From NCBI GenBank assembly GCA_029876055.1, contig CM056874.1:1054001-1118000 (forward strand): a stretch of 64,000 bases of DNA. The letters are read 5' to 3'. Positions 44,201-55,591 of the stretch are shown one piece after another (positions within the stretch are counted from its first letter, which is position 1; the number at the start of each line of letters is the position of its first letter). Below the pieces are notes generated by a model. The model searched no databases, was not told where the DNA came from, and saw nothing but the letters and a program-made list of their open reading frames with translations. The DNA is from Madurella fahalii. Lineage: Eukaryota; Ascomycota; Sordariomycetes; Sordariales. A program made the position numbers and the translations under genes.

Positions 44201-45123
44201 CGGACAATGTCGAAGCCGTGAGAGCGTTATTACCCTTTTGGAATACGGGGAAACATACAGATGTCGAGGCTGAACTTCTGCGATTAGCTGTTTCTGTTGG
44301 GTCACCTACTCTAGTTGATATGCTCTTATCGGCAAATTTTCGATTTCTACCCGGCACCAGTATCGATATTAGTTTACCTCAACTCGCAGCGATCGCCGTG
44401 GACCATAACAATATCGAGACACTAGCTTATGCCTTAAAACGTACGGCTACCGGCGACAGGTCTCCGACCATCTGTCATGGAATTTTCACGAATATTCTGA
44501 ATTCGGATTCGGAGGAAGCATACGACGTGTGGGAGGGATACGTGGACGATGAGCTAAAATTACCTCACCCCGTTAGAGGCTATCGTGCATATCACTTCGC
44601 TGAGCCTAGAATCCTCCGGACAACGGCTGGGCGTCCCGAGAGAATACAAATTGTACTCAATCTATGGGCGAAGAAGGGTATTTTGGAAGCTATGGGGAAA
44701 CCATACTGTGTCAATACGCTAAAGGTTGTTGCTCAAACGAACTGCTCAGTCGAAATGGCAAAGCGGCTTCTCAAAACTGGCATAGGAGTCGACCACCGGC
44801 GGAGCTCCACATGTTTAAGCGCGCTTCATTATGCTGCAAGGAAAACTTCCGCTGAGGCTGCCGAGTTGGCAAAGTTTCTTCTACTTTGCGGCGCGGATCC
44901 CCAATTGAAACCCAAAGGAAGCAAAACAGGGATCTCGGACGAGAAGGGCGCGAAAAATATTTCCAAGCATTTGGGAGTAACTTGGGACGAGCTGGTCGTG
45001 CAGACCAAGAAGCAAAGGGAAGAAGTACTCAGCAGAAGGGATCTCAAGCCGGACTCGGAGGAGGCTTTGAACGAGTTTGCCCGGTTGGCGACTTCACATC
45101 AGGATGCTTATACTGGTAGTTAG
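41209..45123 (+). CDS. NACHT-type STAND (NLR-like) protein with C2H2 fingers and ankyrin-like C-terminus
   Basis: Seven exons (41209-41704, 41781-42155, 42209-42775, 42827-42932, 42987-43241, 43289-43713, 43772-45123), 3576 nt, encode 1191 aa with a clean frame. The N-terminal helical domain (residues about 1-260) is of the kind common before NACHT in fungi (LIWGPIVLLLQWANALKASF). Walker A GIPGSGKT has Lys292 and Thr293 split by intron 2. Walker B is YIMVDGLDEIG near 380, followed by CFSSRPEADLK and GMFLYANVVL. Residues about 796-854 hold two C2H2-like fingers (FKCSFVDC ... HEKYH, then WKCSVPTC ... HLDRYH). The end has ankyrin-like units (SALHYAARKTSAEAAELAKF, LLLCGADPQ). The family detects cues and can trigger incompatibility or immune-like responses. 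The signal for this one is unknown. Confidence 0.9.
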
Positions 45124-45467
45124 ATTTGGGTGAGTTTCTCGCAATATACTTCAATTTCCGCTCGAGTAAACGCAAGCTGGGGCTGCCGAGCACCGAGACC
45201 AATATTGCCGGGGCTATCACTGGATGATACCGCACATCTTGGTTCAGCAGCCAGAGTTTAAGGTCAATACAAGAGAGATCTCATATCATGCCCATAGAAG
45301 TTGCTAGAAAACCAAACTATAATACGGTCTTGATTTCCGAAATTCTCCTGATAGGCACATTTGACACAACAGTCCGATGCGTTCCCCAAACGTTTCCTCA
45401 CAGCAATATCCGAATTTATATAGTTTTAGACTCATACGGTTTAGGGACGCCGCAGCTTTCATCCCTT
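45124..45467. other. Short intergenic region between convergent genes
   Basis: 344 bp between the NACHT gene stop and the stop of the small secreted protein. Nothing seen. Confidence 0.4.
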
Positions 45468-45970
45468 CTAGCAAACAACCTTGAAGCTCAAAAACAAGAC
45501 ATTGTTGAAGCACAAGTCACTGCCAAAAGCGGTTGCCTGCTGATCGCTGTTGCACCCAGTCGCGCCGTATCCGTACACCTGACACGCCTGCCCAGACCAA
45601 GACAGCCGCTGGACGATCTTCGACTGTCCGTTGCCGCTGACAAACTGGATGCACTGGTTCTGGCCCGGGTTCTGCCACGTGAAGCCCGGCGTGCCGGAGC
45701 AGCCGTTGCCGGACCCCGTCCACGCGCTCAGAGAGCCGCTGGCGCGCTTCATCCTGAGAAAAAAAGACATATTGGTGGTTAGCAGCTAGAACAGAAAGGG
45801 GAGATGGGATAGAGCAAACGGATGTGTAAATATATATATTATATATCTGCGTTTGTGACTGTAGATACGTACAACGTTGGTTCTTCAGCGGCATGTAGAT
45901 TCTCAACCGGCGAACTGGACGCGAACCCGCTCAGGGCCGCGAGAACGGACGGAACAAGCCAGACTTTCAT
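45468..45970 (-). CDS. Small secreted cysteine-rich protein (effector-like), 127 aa
   Basis: Exons 45970-45873 and 45753-45468 (119-nt GT-AG intron, phase 2) give 127 aa. Residues 1-20 form a signal peptide (MKVWLVPSVLAALSGFASSS), then a short pro-like segment. The mature part is Gly/Ser/Gln-rich with six cysteines (in GNGCSG, NQCIQF, QACQVY, TGCNSD, DLCFNN and the final VVC), suggesting three disulfides. Two motifs repeat the style of a beta-sheet domain (WTGSGNGCSGTPGFTW, LSWSGQACQVYGYG). No family recognised. Its intron contains a TA-rich microsatellite near 45829-45848. It may be a secreted virulence-type or antimicrobial-type protein, but this rests only on size, secretion signal and cysteines. 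Confidence 0.72.
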
Positions 45971-46871
45971 CGTGAGGTTATAGTAGTGTGAGGTGTGGAC
46001 TTCGTTCTGCTTGCCGTTGATTTCAAGTTCCTGCTCACAAGAGACCTGTTTTATACTTATTTGCTTGGGTGAACGCCCTTCAAGGCCCCAAAGTTTTGCT
46101 GACAAGAGCCCGCATGGTGTCTGCGAAGCGCTGACTAAAGCTCTGCTGACGTGGGCACTAGCACTGGTTAAAAGAAGCCTTGGGGCGTCTAAGGCTCTCA
46201 GCTAGCACTTCATTGAAACAACGGCTAACACTGTTCCGGTAGTTACGTTGACGAGACGGCGGTATTTCGGAATGGTGCCTGGAGGGATGCGACATTTTCG
46301 ATCGTGAACATGGTCAACGCTGACATTGATGGTGAGTAAGCATAGATCACTAAAGGTACTAATCCCCAAACTGAAATGTATTTGACGCAGACCTTGAAGC
46401 GGACTCTGCGCTAACTACCTGCTCGACGCTTCTAAGCTCGGTGGTGTAGGTGGGTCATACCTTTCGTCTAATGCTTAAAAACATCGGATAAGGGAGTTGA
46501 AGTATGGGCGTCCCAGAGCCATAGTCTGAGAACAACCGCAGCCATAGATGCGGGAGGCTAAGTAAGCAAATACGGTTGGGGTAATTGGCGTCCCAAGGTG
46601 CCTAAGAGGCGGGGTGGGTGGTCATAGGGATACCAGCATTGAGGTGGTGCTCGTAGCTTCGCCATAATCTCTTAGGAAAAGCGGTGTATTTCTTTCCGAG
46701 CGCCCGAGATGGCGGCGGCAGAATCTAGATCGGAGATGTCACTAATGATACAAGGATACCGTTACATGATTTCCTCGCCCTCTAATGCTTTCTAACAACC
46801 ACCGGCTCTATCACATCATCCATCAATACAACCCGTCACCGCCACTTAGCGACAATCAAGGGATACGGTCG
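45971..46871. other. Intergenic, no gene seen
   Basis: About 0.9 kb including the promoter of the small secreted protein gene and the 3' flank of the hydrolase gene. Confidence 0.4.
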
Positions 46872-48688
46872 TCAAAACAACGACGCATCCACCTCACACA
46901 CAATATCCTCCGGTGGCAGCGTCCCATCCGCAAAATACGCCCGCAACACCTGAGTAGTGCAATTTGAAAATTGGGCGATGGAGGCGTGCTATGTGATGTC
47001 GTTAACAATCTTGATACGTGCTCGTTTCTGAGCTTAGGAATAGGCTTGGAAGAGAAGGGAAAACAAAAGACTTACCCCGAATCCTCTCTGCTCAACGACC
47101 ACGCTTCCTTCAAAACCTGCGCTCATATTCTTTGCGCTAGCCACAGGCGTAACAGGGTCATAGGTATTCCCAATGAACAAAACCGGTGTTGGCGTCTTGA
47201 TCCCTTCGAAGCGGCCATCATACCTCTCCTTAGCCTCAAAGGGCCACGTGGCGCACTGCGTCGTTATCGACGCAATCAAGCTGCCGAACAACTTGCTGGT
47301 CTCTAGCATGCGCTCCACGTCGGGTATGATGCCGGCTAGTCCTTCGGAGCGGGGAAATGTGTCGGAGCATTTGATCGCCCACACCGCATCATCGTCGCCG
47401 GTCGCTACGGCCGTCATTTGGTCGTTATAGTACTCGGCCGCGGCGGTCAGGTTCGTCCCGGTCAGCAGGTTGTTGATGTGTACCGCCGCATTGGCGATAT
47501 CCCATGGGTATTTGATCACCACGAAAATCAGCTCCTTGACGAGGCGGTAGTTGATCACTGAGTTCCCCGCTGCCACCGGAGAGGCTTTGAAAGTCTCCGC
47601 AAGTCTCATGAGAGTATCCTCAAGCTCGGCAGCCGTGGAATTGACGGACGCGAGAGCGCACTTGGCAGGGCCGGCTTCGATACACTCGGCCAAGATGGCG
47701 CGAAAGGCGGCGTCGGCCGAGAGGAGCTGGTCAACGTCGATGCCCTGACGGTGGTAGTAATTATGCCCGTTGACGACGCCGTCTAGGACAAGGCGGTCGA
47801 TGCGGGAGGGGAACATGGCCGCGACGGTCTCTCCCAGTAGAGAGCCGTACGACAACCCTGGGCAATGCTGTTAGCTCTCTATATGAAGTGGGAAAGACAA
47901 TCCACTACTGCTCACCCCAGAACCTCAACATCCCGTCTTCGCCAAGCGCATCGACCACGCGTATCAGATCCCTCGCCACAAAGGCTGTGCCAAGCAAGCT
48001 GCCTTTTTCATTGTCCTTGTTCTTTTCGTAGCAGATATTGGAAAGCGCATTCGCATTGGCGAAGGTTTCTGCTAGCGCTGTATCATAGGCGTCTGTCTGA
48101 AGGTATGGGAACCTGGCGGCGGCAAGTCGCCTCTCGGTCGCATTATCGAAGCATGAGAAGGTGAGAGTTGTGCCGACGCCGCTGTCCACATAATGTCAAC
48201 CATCACGCAAACGGCGATAAGTAGTGCCCGATAAAGAGGTGAGCGAAGTATCATACCGAGGATCAAAAGCAACGAGGTCGTGCTGGCCGCCAGTCATGCT
48301 ACAACATGCAGTATCAGCGTTTATAACAGGGTCAAACGAAAACTCAAGTAAGCCGGACATACAAATGCAGCGTGTCGGCCATCACGTTCATCGACTGCAC
48401 GGCCTCAAGGCCGGGCCCACCAAAGTTGAATAATATGCTCTTCCTGCCCGTCGTCCCATTTAGGGGGGCGCGGCTCCTTATCAACGACAGTGCGAGCGTC
48501 TCTTTCGAGGCGGGATTGGTGTAGTCGAGCGGGACAGCGAGAGTGCCGCATTCAATCGGGTTTGATCCTGCATTCTCAAAGTCGCATGGTCCCCATTTGA
48601 TGCCGTCCGAAGAACTGGTGTTTGGCAACGGTATGGCCAGGGCGGTCGAGGCCAGGGCGAGTCCAGTAAGAAAGGTTAGTATTCCCAT
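46872..48688 (-). CDS. Secreted alpha/beta-hydrolase (tripeptidyl aminopeptidase-like, TAP-like C-terminus)
   Basis: Exons 48688-48363, 48298-48257, 48181-47916, 47857-47076 and 46988-46872 give 510 aa. Signal peptide MGILTFLTGLALASTALA. Substrate-face motifs are CGTLAVPLDYTNP, LFNFGGPG, HDLVAFDPRGVGTTL (joined by two introns) and the nucleophile elbow GLSYGSLLGETVA. The acid and His regions are TPVLFIGNTYDPVTP and GHASIAQFSNCTTQVL. The 42-nt exon 2 is needed to bridge DTLHF to DPRG. Members cleave N-terminal peptides or act on esters; secretion suggests extracellular peptide use. An in-frame Met at 48748 exists, but the start at 48688 gives the signal peptide. Confidence 0.9.
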
Positions 48689-50052
48689 GGTGGCGGGTGG
48701 AAGCTTGGTATGACCCGGGACGAACACAGGCAGAAAATGAATCCGCAACGGCGGTCGAAGAGTGGACGTTACATGTCAAATAGTTGTTTCTATATAGGAG
48801 CCATTCCTTGCCAAGACTACACGAATCCGACCGGGATCCAGAACGCCTCACGATGATTCATCGGTTCTACAGGCATGTGAGCACAGGTAGGTAGCACTGA
48901 TCCTACGGTACTGCCGATTGAGGAGATGATACGTACCAAATCACCGGTCTTGTCAGTCCCAAAGCCACGCAAACACAGGTGGTAAATGGCAGGAGTTGCC
49001 GATCCGGCCTATCATTGGAGAGCCAACGTAGGCCCCCTTGTTGATCGCTGCGGCGCGCTTTCCGGAGTCCGGACAAACGCTCAAAACGGCAATCAGATGT
49101 ACTTGTACATTCTGATTGCCCAATCAAGAAGTTCTTCATGAACAACCATTCGTATTCGAGCTCAGCCAGCATCACCCGCCCTGTTGAAATCCCTTGCATT
49201 CTAAGCCAGTGGAGCGTGAAGCGATCGGATAGTACCCTTACCCCTACCCCTACAACCTCGCTCACAACAGGCCCATTCGAACCGAACCCTAAGGTACCTC
49301 AGCTGGCGTGAGTTTGCCTAGGTGATTTGATTCGGGTAGGGATGAGCGCCTGAGAGTAGGTACTGTACAGTACAGTACAGTACAGTACCTAAGGCAATTT
49401 GACCAAGGATGCAAATATTGTCTGGGCCATGGTTAACCAGGTAAGGGACCTTACTACCTAGCTTTCAGCATCCTCCGTCTCAGCAGCTTTCCCGCCACTT
49501 CCACCGCATTGCGTGTTATGCTTGTTTACACTGCGACCTAAATGGAATGCAACGGCCTGCCAAACGTGGTGGAATAGTTTCGGGCCCCATTCTTAGTGTT
49601 AGCGTTCACGGCCCTTCAACGACCAAGGCCGAAGGATCCCTTGGCGTGAGCCCCGTCCCGATCATCTTGATTCAGGACATGGTAGGTAACCTAAAGGTAG
49701 GTAATTACTTGTACCACGCCCCATTTTTACAACTCAGTCGTAAAACACTACTCTTTAGTGGTGCTTACTACTGAACCGGCACATCACTGCAACGGCCACT
49801 TTCTCCACCATTTTGTCAATTTCCCAGTGATACTACGCACGGCTGGTCCATTCGAATGCGAAAGTGTTGATGGTTACAGAGCCACACAGAGGCTGTAAAA
49901 GAAAGAGGTGACGAAAAGACTCCAAAGTGCTTGATTATGTAATTCCATCTAAGAGAGAAGAAGCTGTGGTTGTTATAGATCTAATATTGTTACTACTGAG
50001 GATCCTTCGGCCCTCGAAGGAATTGAATAGGGGGCTTATTACAGGTCTCCTG
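48689..50052. other. Gene-free stretch with GTACA microsatellite and GGTACC-type palindromes
   Basis: About 1.4 kb. It includes a (GTACA)n run at about 49365-49389 and repeated AAGGTACC/GGTAGGTAA strings (49290, 49440, 49690). Open frames at 48903-49265 (minus) and 49547-49774 (plus) show nothing recognisable. Confidence 0.45.
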
Positions 50053-50430
50053 CTGAAATAGTGCAGAAACACACATCTACACAAACCCATCAAAAACAAG
50101 GCGGAGGGCGAAGGTGGCCAAATGCTAATTAGACAGACAAGATAATTAGACAAGACAAGCCAGACGATGCCCAGAACAGATTGGGCTCCTACAGCCTAGA
50201 CAGGGTCAAAACAACATATGCAGATAGGGCTCCTTCTAGTCCGAGGGGGTTATCTCACTTTGCGCGCAAAGATTGCTCGTCAATTGAGCCTGCAACAGGT
50301 GTGGAAAAGGGTGCTGAATTGATTGTCCTGTCCAAGGAGCAATAGCACGGATGGCTCCACTTATCAAGTTCCAGCCCCCGAGGGACCCTGTCCTCTGGGG
50401 ACAGTTTTCCCCAACTCAGTATCCTGTCTA
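50053..50430. repeat. Dispersed repeat, copy A
   Basis: Starts GAAATAGTGCAGAAACACAC and ends with a GGGGACAGTTTTCCCCAACT block at about 50397. It shares both ends, in the same order, with 54017-54300 (copy B). The middle differs strongly. Confidence 0.55.
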
Positions 50431-50687
50431 AGGAGAGCGGCCATGACGGGTCTTAAGGGCCCCCAAAGCCCTCGCCGCCCTCCTTTCTCTTTCCCAGCGC
50501 ACACGTAATATTCAGGCACCAGGCCATTATTCAGACAAATCCCGCCCTCTGATAAGGGGCCTCCAGGGGAACTGCCGCCCCCACCCCACCCCATGGTACC
50601 TTGGTTCCCCATATTCAAAAAGTTCATAACGGATTGACTCCAACGCTAAGTTTTTGGTGAGTCTTTCGGACGTTTTATTAGTACCTA
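50431..50687. other. Short gene-free flank
   Basis: About 0.26 kb downstream of the degraded gene; nothing seen. Confidence 0.3.
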
Positions 50688-51668
50688 TCAGGACGCGGGC
50701 AGGGTATCGCACGGCGTCTTGTCGATAGAGAGGAGCTTCCCATCCAGGTCGAAAGCTGCCTGAATGACCCGCGTCGTCTCAGCAAACACGTTGAGAATCG
50801 AGGTGCCGGGCGGGTCAGCGCAGCTCGATTTGCCGCCTTTCCACTGAAGAACGATCTTTCATAGGGGCTTTCGGACCCAAAATCGTATTTGGATTTTGAT
50901 AGCATATATAGGTGCGGGACCCAATTGGCCTCGAGGTACTCGGTCTCGATTACTTCCTTCATATCATCCACGCGCGCCTTGTACACGAAAGTCGAGCTGG
51001 CGGTGCCGGGCCCGAAAACAATGACGATAGGACTTGTTCCCAATTCGGGTTTGTATTGAATCAAGGCGTCCTCTAGAGGACCGGTGACGTGGTCAAAGAA
51101 CCCTTCCTCGGCCCCGGCCCGCCACACGTTTGTGGCTCCGTTTTCCTCGCGAAAGTGCGCCATGATGTACAAGACCCCTGAGCAAAGGGCAACAACCGTA
51201 CATCCGTAGCAGTTTGATGTCGAGAAAAGTAAGTCTTTTGCTGGATCAAGCCGCTTGGCGACAAACTTGTTGTTGACAGGGACCTGGTCTGGCACGCTGG
51301 CCCAGAGACATTTAATCCAGGTACCCATCGTATCGGGTGTACGACCCTGTAACATGCCAATAGAAGTCCGATCCTTGCCGGTAGAGATCTGAGTCTTACC
51401 AGGAAGGCTCTGTCCCTTGCCCGGAAGCGTCTTGCTTTTGCCGGCCGAGATCTGATTCTTGCCGGGAAGGCTCTGTCCCTTGCCAGTACTCTGTCCATTG
51501 CCAGGAAGCGTTTTGCTCGTGCCAGTAGGGGTCTTCTAGCAGCACCCCGAGCTGGACAAACAGTCGCCCATTGCGAACCACCAAACGCTCGGGCTTGGAT
51601 TCGGGTGGCCATGCGCTCCAATCCGACAACCAGTCGTTGTAACCAGCCGGGAGCCGAGGCTGAAAAAA
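50688..51668 (-). pseudogene. Degraded gene of unknown function with a Gly/Lys-rich repeat linker
   Basis: Minus-strand pieces in three frames. From right: PRLPAGYNDWLSDWSAWPP (about 51659-51540); a low-complexity linker of LPGKGQSLPGK-type repeats; a 210-residue domain containing NCYGCTVVALCSGVLYI, MAHFREENGATNVW and VIVFGPGTASSTFVYKARV; then, after another shift near 50841-50856, WKGGKSSCADPPGTS and AAFDLDGKLLSIDKTP to a TGA at 50690. The two shifts (one base too many near 51535-51540, one too few near 50845) and a C14/T14 tract at the upstream end leave no intact model. That tract could also be an intron pyrimidine tract before CAG. The domain type is unknown to me. Confidence 0.5.
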
Positions 51669-51690
51669 AAAAAAAAGGGGGGGGGGGGGG
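51663..51690 (+). repeat. Homopolymer pair A14 then G14
   Basis: Fourteen A followed by fourteen G on the plus strand, next to the degraded gene. Such a tract is a hotspot for both replication slippage and base-calling errors. Confidence 0.9.
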
Positions 51691-51977
51691 AGGCGTTTTC
51701 CAGCGCCGTGCCCCGTGTTAATGGGATATGATACATACGGTTTACTGCTCAATAATTCAAGTGTCCTATTTAAGGAGCAGTTGCTGGGCGGTCATTGCGG
51801 CGTCGCTCTTCTGGATGCGTCACCAAGTTCTGCGCCAACCATCACCACCGTGTTCGTTGACGGGCTGATTCAGGTAGGCTACTGGCTGTTGACGGTGGGC
51901 TGGCTTGGCCTGCAGAAAATCTGCACTCCCCCCAGGTGCGTGCATAAATAGACGCTACCAGCCCCAGGTCAAAAACC

Positions 51978-52985
51978 ATGCGGCGGAACCGACATACACC
52001 AAAACCAGCGATACCCCAAGCTCGCAACATGAACCCGAATATGGAAGAGGCCTGCTCCAACGGTGATTTAGAGGCGCTGCAGAAATCTCTCGAAATGATG
52101 AGGAAGCCAACAGCGGACAATGATGGTGACGCCGGGATCCTCGACACGTTGCAGCCTGGAAGCATCGACGTCATTCACAAGGCTGCTTCAATATCTGTCG
52201 AATGCCGTCAACTATCGATATTTACCTTTCTCCTAGATCGAGTCGGCGAATTGATTATCACCGGGCCTATCGTCAGATCTATCTGTAGCAACGCGGATAG
52301 ACTCGAATTTTGCACAGCTCTTCTCCAACGTGGGTGGGACGTGAACAAGCTCATCGACCGAGCAAGGCCTCTATAGCAAGTCACCCGGCGAGCCAAAGTG
52401 TGGTATGCACATATTATGACTTGTCTTGTAACTGACATAACCTGTAGCTACGCTCTATCGAGCCCACAAAGCATCCAGTGGCTATTAGATCATGGCGCAG
52501 ACCCAAACAAGCCACCCCTCACAAGCAGTCGACTCGACTTGCTCGCCATAGCCGCCGCGACGTCGGCGCCCCAAGTGGTTGAGTTGCTTGTCAAATACGG
52601 CGCTAAGACGCGTGGGACGCAGGCGCTGCATATGGCAGCTGATGCTAGCGCCAACCTTATCGACGCTGATGAAGACGAATGGGAGGTTGATCCTACCCGT
52701 GTTGCGATACTGCGTATTCTGTTGGATGCAGGGGCCAACGTCAACGAGATGGAACCAGACCCCAAAGGGCCAGCCTTTGGGTACAGGGATCCGCGCCAAA
52801 GGGCCCTATGGACGGGAACGCCGCTCCACCACGCTGTCTATCGTGGCAGCGTCGAGGCTGTCGAGTGTCTACTGAGCCACGGCGCGGACGTGTTGGCTCC
52901 CAGTTGGTCGGGCCACACCCCGATGCAGGCGGCCGAGAAGGCTGGCAGGCAGTATATCATCGATATGCTCATGCGATATATGTGA
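51978..52985 (+). pseudogene. Ankyrin-repeat protein with an in-frame stop in exon 1
   Basis: Exons 51978-52402 and 52448-52985 (45-nt intron, phase 2) would encode about 320 aa. Exon 2 carries clear ankyrin units: SIQWLLDHGADPNKP, ILRILLDAGANVNEM, TPLHHAVYRGSVEAVECLL and SHGADVLAPSWSGHTPMQAA. Exon 1 has EEACSNGDLEALQKSL and FCTALLQRGWDVNKL. The spliced frame has one TAG at 52374-52376, nine codons before the exon end; both neighbours are in the same frame. I found no alternative splice that removes it and keeps the frame. It may be a nonsense allele, a base error, or an unusual intron I did not see. Confidence 0.65.
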
Positions 52986-54016
52986 TTCTGGGCAATGAGA
53001 GGCGTTTACGGGTGCCCAGGCTTATCAGCTTGGGGGTGCTTCAGCTAAGGGGGGTTGGGGGCCAACAAGTATCGCTTAAATTAGAACCGCATACATGACC
53101 ATAAGGAAATTTTGTGTTGGGACTACCTACATAGTCTCTGAATTGCTTTCCCGGTTTGTGTGCCTACTGGTAGAGCGATTTGTCCATCAAGCAGACCCAA
53201 CGTTTTACAATACAGCGAGCAAGCCTTCCCCACGCTTCCGAGCACTGTCACCGTTTGGCACCCGATGATTAAGGTACATTGTACGAGTATTGTGTATTTG
53301 CACGCTACCTACCCCGGCTCTTCCAATTTAGTTACTCGTTAGGGGCTTATTTCCAATGTCGATGCGCTATACCCGCCAAGTTATATTACTGGACAATTCA
53401 ACCTTGCTCCTAGTCTCTCAGGTTTCCCGAGCAGGTGCTCACCACCTAGTCTCGGGCAGCGCACGTAAGGTACCTACTGTAAGTATGTACAGGTATTCAG
53501 CACTCTCGCCTGGACTTCTATCAGCAAAGCCCCCGTCGAGGATTGATATCCTGGAGTAACCTACAGGCGTTACCAGGCTGTATTGTATGTGAGCTTGTTG
53601 GATGCAAGCGCAAAGCTTCGCCAGTTTAGATTCAATGCGGTGGACTCTGCAACTTGGCTGGCACGTATTTATATTTATGTCACGTTGCCCATCTACCTAC
53701 CTAAGGTAAAGGTACCTACTTCTCAATGCAACATCACCACCCAGCAGAACACCCACTGAACAATAGCCGATGTCCCACACTGCACATCCCATCTTTTGTT
53801 CTCCACAATTGGCTCCAAAGCGTCTTAAGAAGTCCAGATCCGTCCGTGACACCCGCTGCACTATAAGGTCGCTCACTCCTATGTGGAAACCAACCGTTGA
53901 CTTCGTCCCGCTGCGGTGTGAGAGTTTTGCTTCCTCCAAAGAATGTCTTACTTTACCCCTCTATTCAGCTTGGGAGCCGATTGACTTGCAGCCGGCAAAA
54001 GCATGCAACAATTAAT
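52986..54016. other. Gene-free stretch, palindrome-rich
   Basis: About 1 kb. Several GGTACC/ACCTACC strings (53466, 53694-53720) and a GTATGTACA-type repeat near 53482. No gene seen. Confidence 0.4.
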
Positions 54017-54300
54017 GAAATGGTGCAGAGACACACATCTACACCAACATACCACCCATCAAAACAAGGGGTAGAGAAGAGACGGCCTGCGGTCGGATAA
54101 AAAGATGGACAAGACAGGCAAATTGAGGCAATCACACAGTAGGGATAAGGATCGATGGCCTGCACGCCCCAACTGATGCAAATTAAAAATCGGGTCCACG
54201 TGAGTTCCCGCCTCCAGAGCGTCATCCTAGGAACTGGCTCCCTCTGATCAGGGGGCCCACGGTCGATGGGGACAATTTCCCCAACTCATTATTGAAGAAG
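54017..54300. repeat. Dispersed repeat, copy B
   Basis: Starts GAAATGGTGCAGAGACACAC and contains ACACATCTACACCAACAT and, near the end, GGGGACAATTTCCCCAACTC. Same order and orientation as copy A at 50053-50430. Confidence 0.55.
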
Positions 54301-54757
54301 GCTTTGCGTTGGTTGACAGATTGGGGCCATTTACTAGAACATGGCCTACCTTAAACGGCCACAACTAGAGATCGAGGCCGGAGAGGAGGAAGGGGTGGCC
54401 GAAGCCGACGCCGAAGACTAAATGTGTTTAGGGCGTTATATACGGTCTTTCGTTTGCAACTAACTGGCGTCTACCGTCGTTGTTTACCATTACTTTTTGA
54501 TATAGGTTTTTTTACGCAGCTTATAGGGTACGGTTTCCTATGGTTTTAGCGGCAGAAGGACCAGCATTCCGTCTAGAGGTAGAACGGTGTACAATATATA
54601 TATAATATCTCTATCGGTTTAGGGTTGTAGTATTACTAAGTGTTAGTTTTCAGGGTTTTATATGGCAGCAGTGGTTCGACATGTAGATAGGCTGTTCAGC
54701 CCGTGGATACTAGGAACGATGACTTCACCCACACGACACAAACAACTTGAAGCTCCC
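54301..54757. other. Gene-free AT-rich stretch
   Basis: About 0.46 kb; AT-rich 54410-54660 with TATATATA near 54592. No gene seen. Confidence 0.4.
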
Positions 54758-55591
54758 TCAATCATAACCCCGCATCAACAGATTCCCTTCCACCCCATTC
54801 GCAAACTCCTCGGTGCCCAAATGCGTCGTGTGCGCCCACGGCTTGGTCCTCACCTCGTCCCGGATCGTCTTGGCAAAGCACCCGCACCACCCCTGCCTCG
54901 GGAACGCCCTGTTCACGTCGGCCCGGGTGGCCTCGTCGACGAGGTAGGGCCGGTCGCCGAGGTTGTCGTACACGGTCGCTAGCTGGATCAGCTGGCCCAG
55001 CAGCGTGATGGTCCCCTGCGTCCCGAGGTCCTGGTGCCGGATGACGGCCTCGCACACCGCCTCGGCCTGGGCTTGCGGCGCCCCGAGCTGCTTGTGCAGC
55101 AGGTCCAGCGCGATAATGCCGCCTTGGAACTCGAACGAGAGGAGGGTGGAGTGGAGGTTCGCCGGGGCGGTGCCGATGTCGTGCAGCAGGGCGGTCAGGG
55201 CCACCGTGGCGGGGGAGAGGGAGGCGGCGTGGGCGGGGAATTGTTGGTGGAGGAGGACGGTCGCTTTATGGTTGAACGAGGTTCCGTTAGAGTTGGTGAT
55301 CTATTATTACAACGACTTATGTGTGGGATGTAGGGATCGGCAGAGTAAGCAGTACGTACACCAGTAGTAGACTCGCATCGAGTGGTTGTAGGTGGGGCCA
55401 GGGAGGTGCTCTTTCGCATATTGTTGAACCTTGGCAACGATAGGATCGTCGGAGGGGAACTTGATGTCTTTGACCAGGATGGGCGTAGGCTTGTGGAGGT
55501 AGGGTTTGCCTTGAAAGATGGCCTCGGCGTCGACGGGGACGGCAGTCCAGCCATGCGTAGCGACCGGGTCGTCGGCGGTGGGGGAGCTCAT
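54758..55591 (-). CDS. cah: Cyanamide hydratase, HD-domain family
   Basis: Exons 55591-55360 and 55263-54758 with a 96-nt GT-AG intron (phase 1, acceptor AAAG) give 245 aa, the known length class of fungal cyanamide hydratase. Motifs: NHSMRVYYW (first metal His), LTALLHDIGT (HD pair), LHSTLLSFEFQGG, AVIRHQDLG (His) and a conserved C-terminal WCGCFAKTIRDEV. The enzyme adds water to cyanamide to yield urea and uses a metal held by the HD residues. Splicing at TGGT|GTACGT makes YYW run directly into STVLLHQQFPAHA, as expected. Symbol given by family only. It stands alone, without obvious partner genes nearby. Confidence 0.9.
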
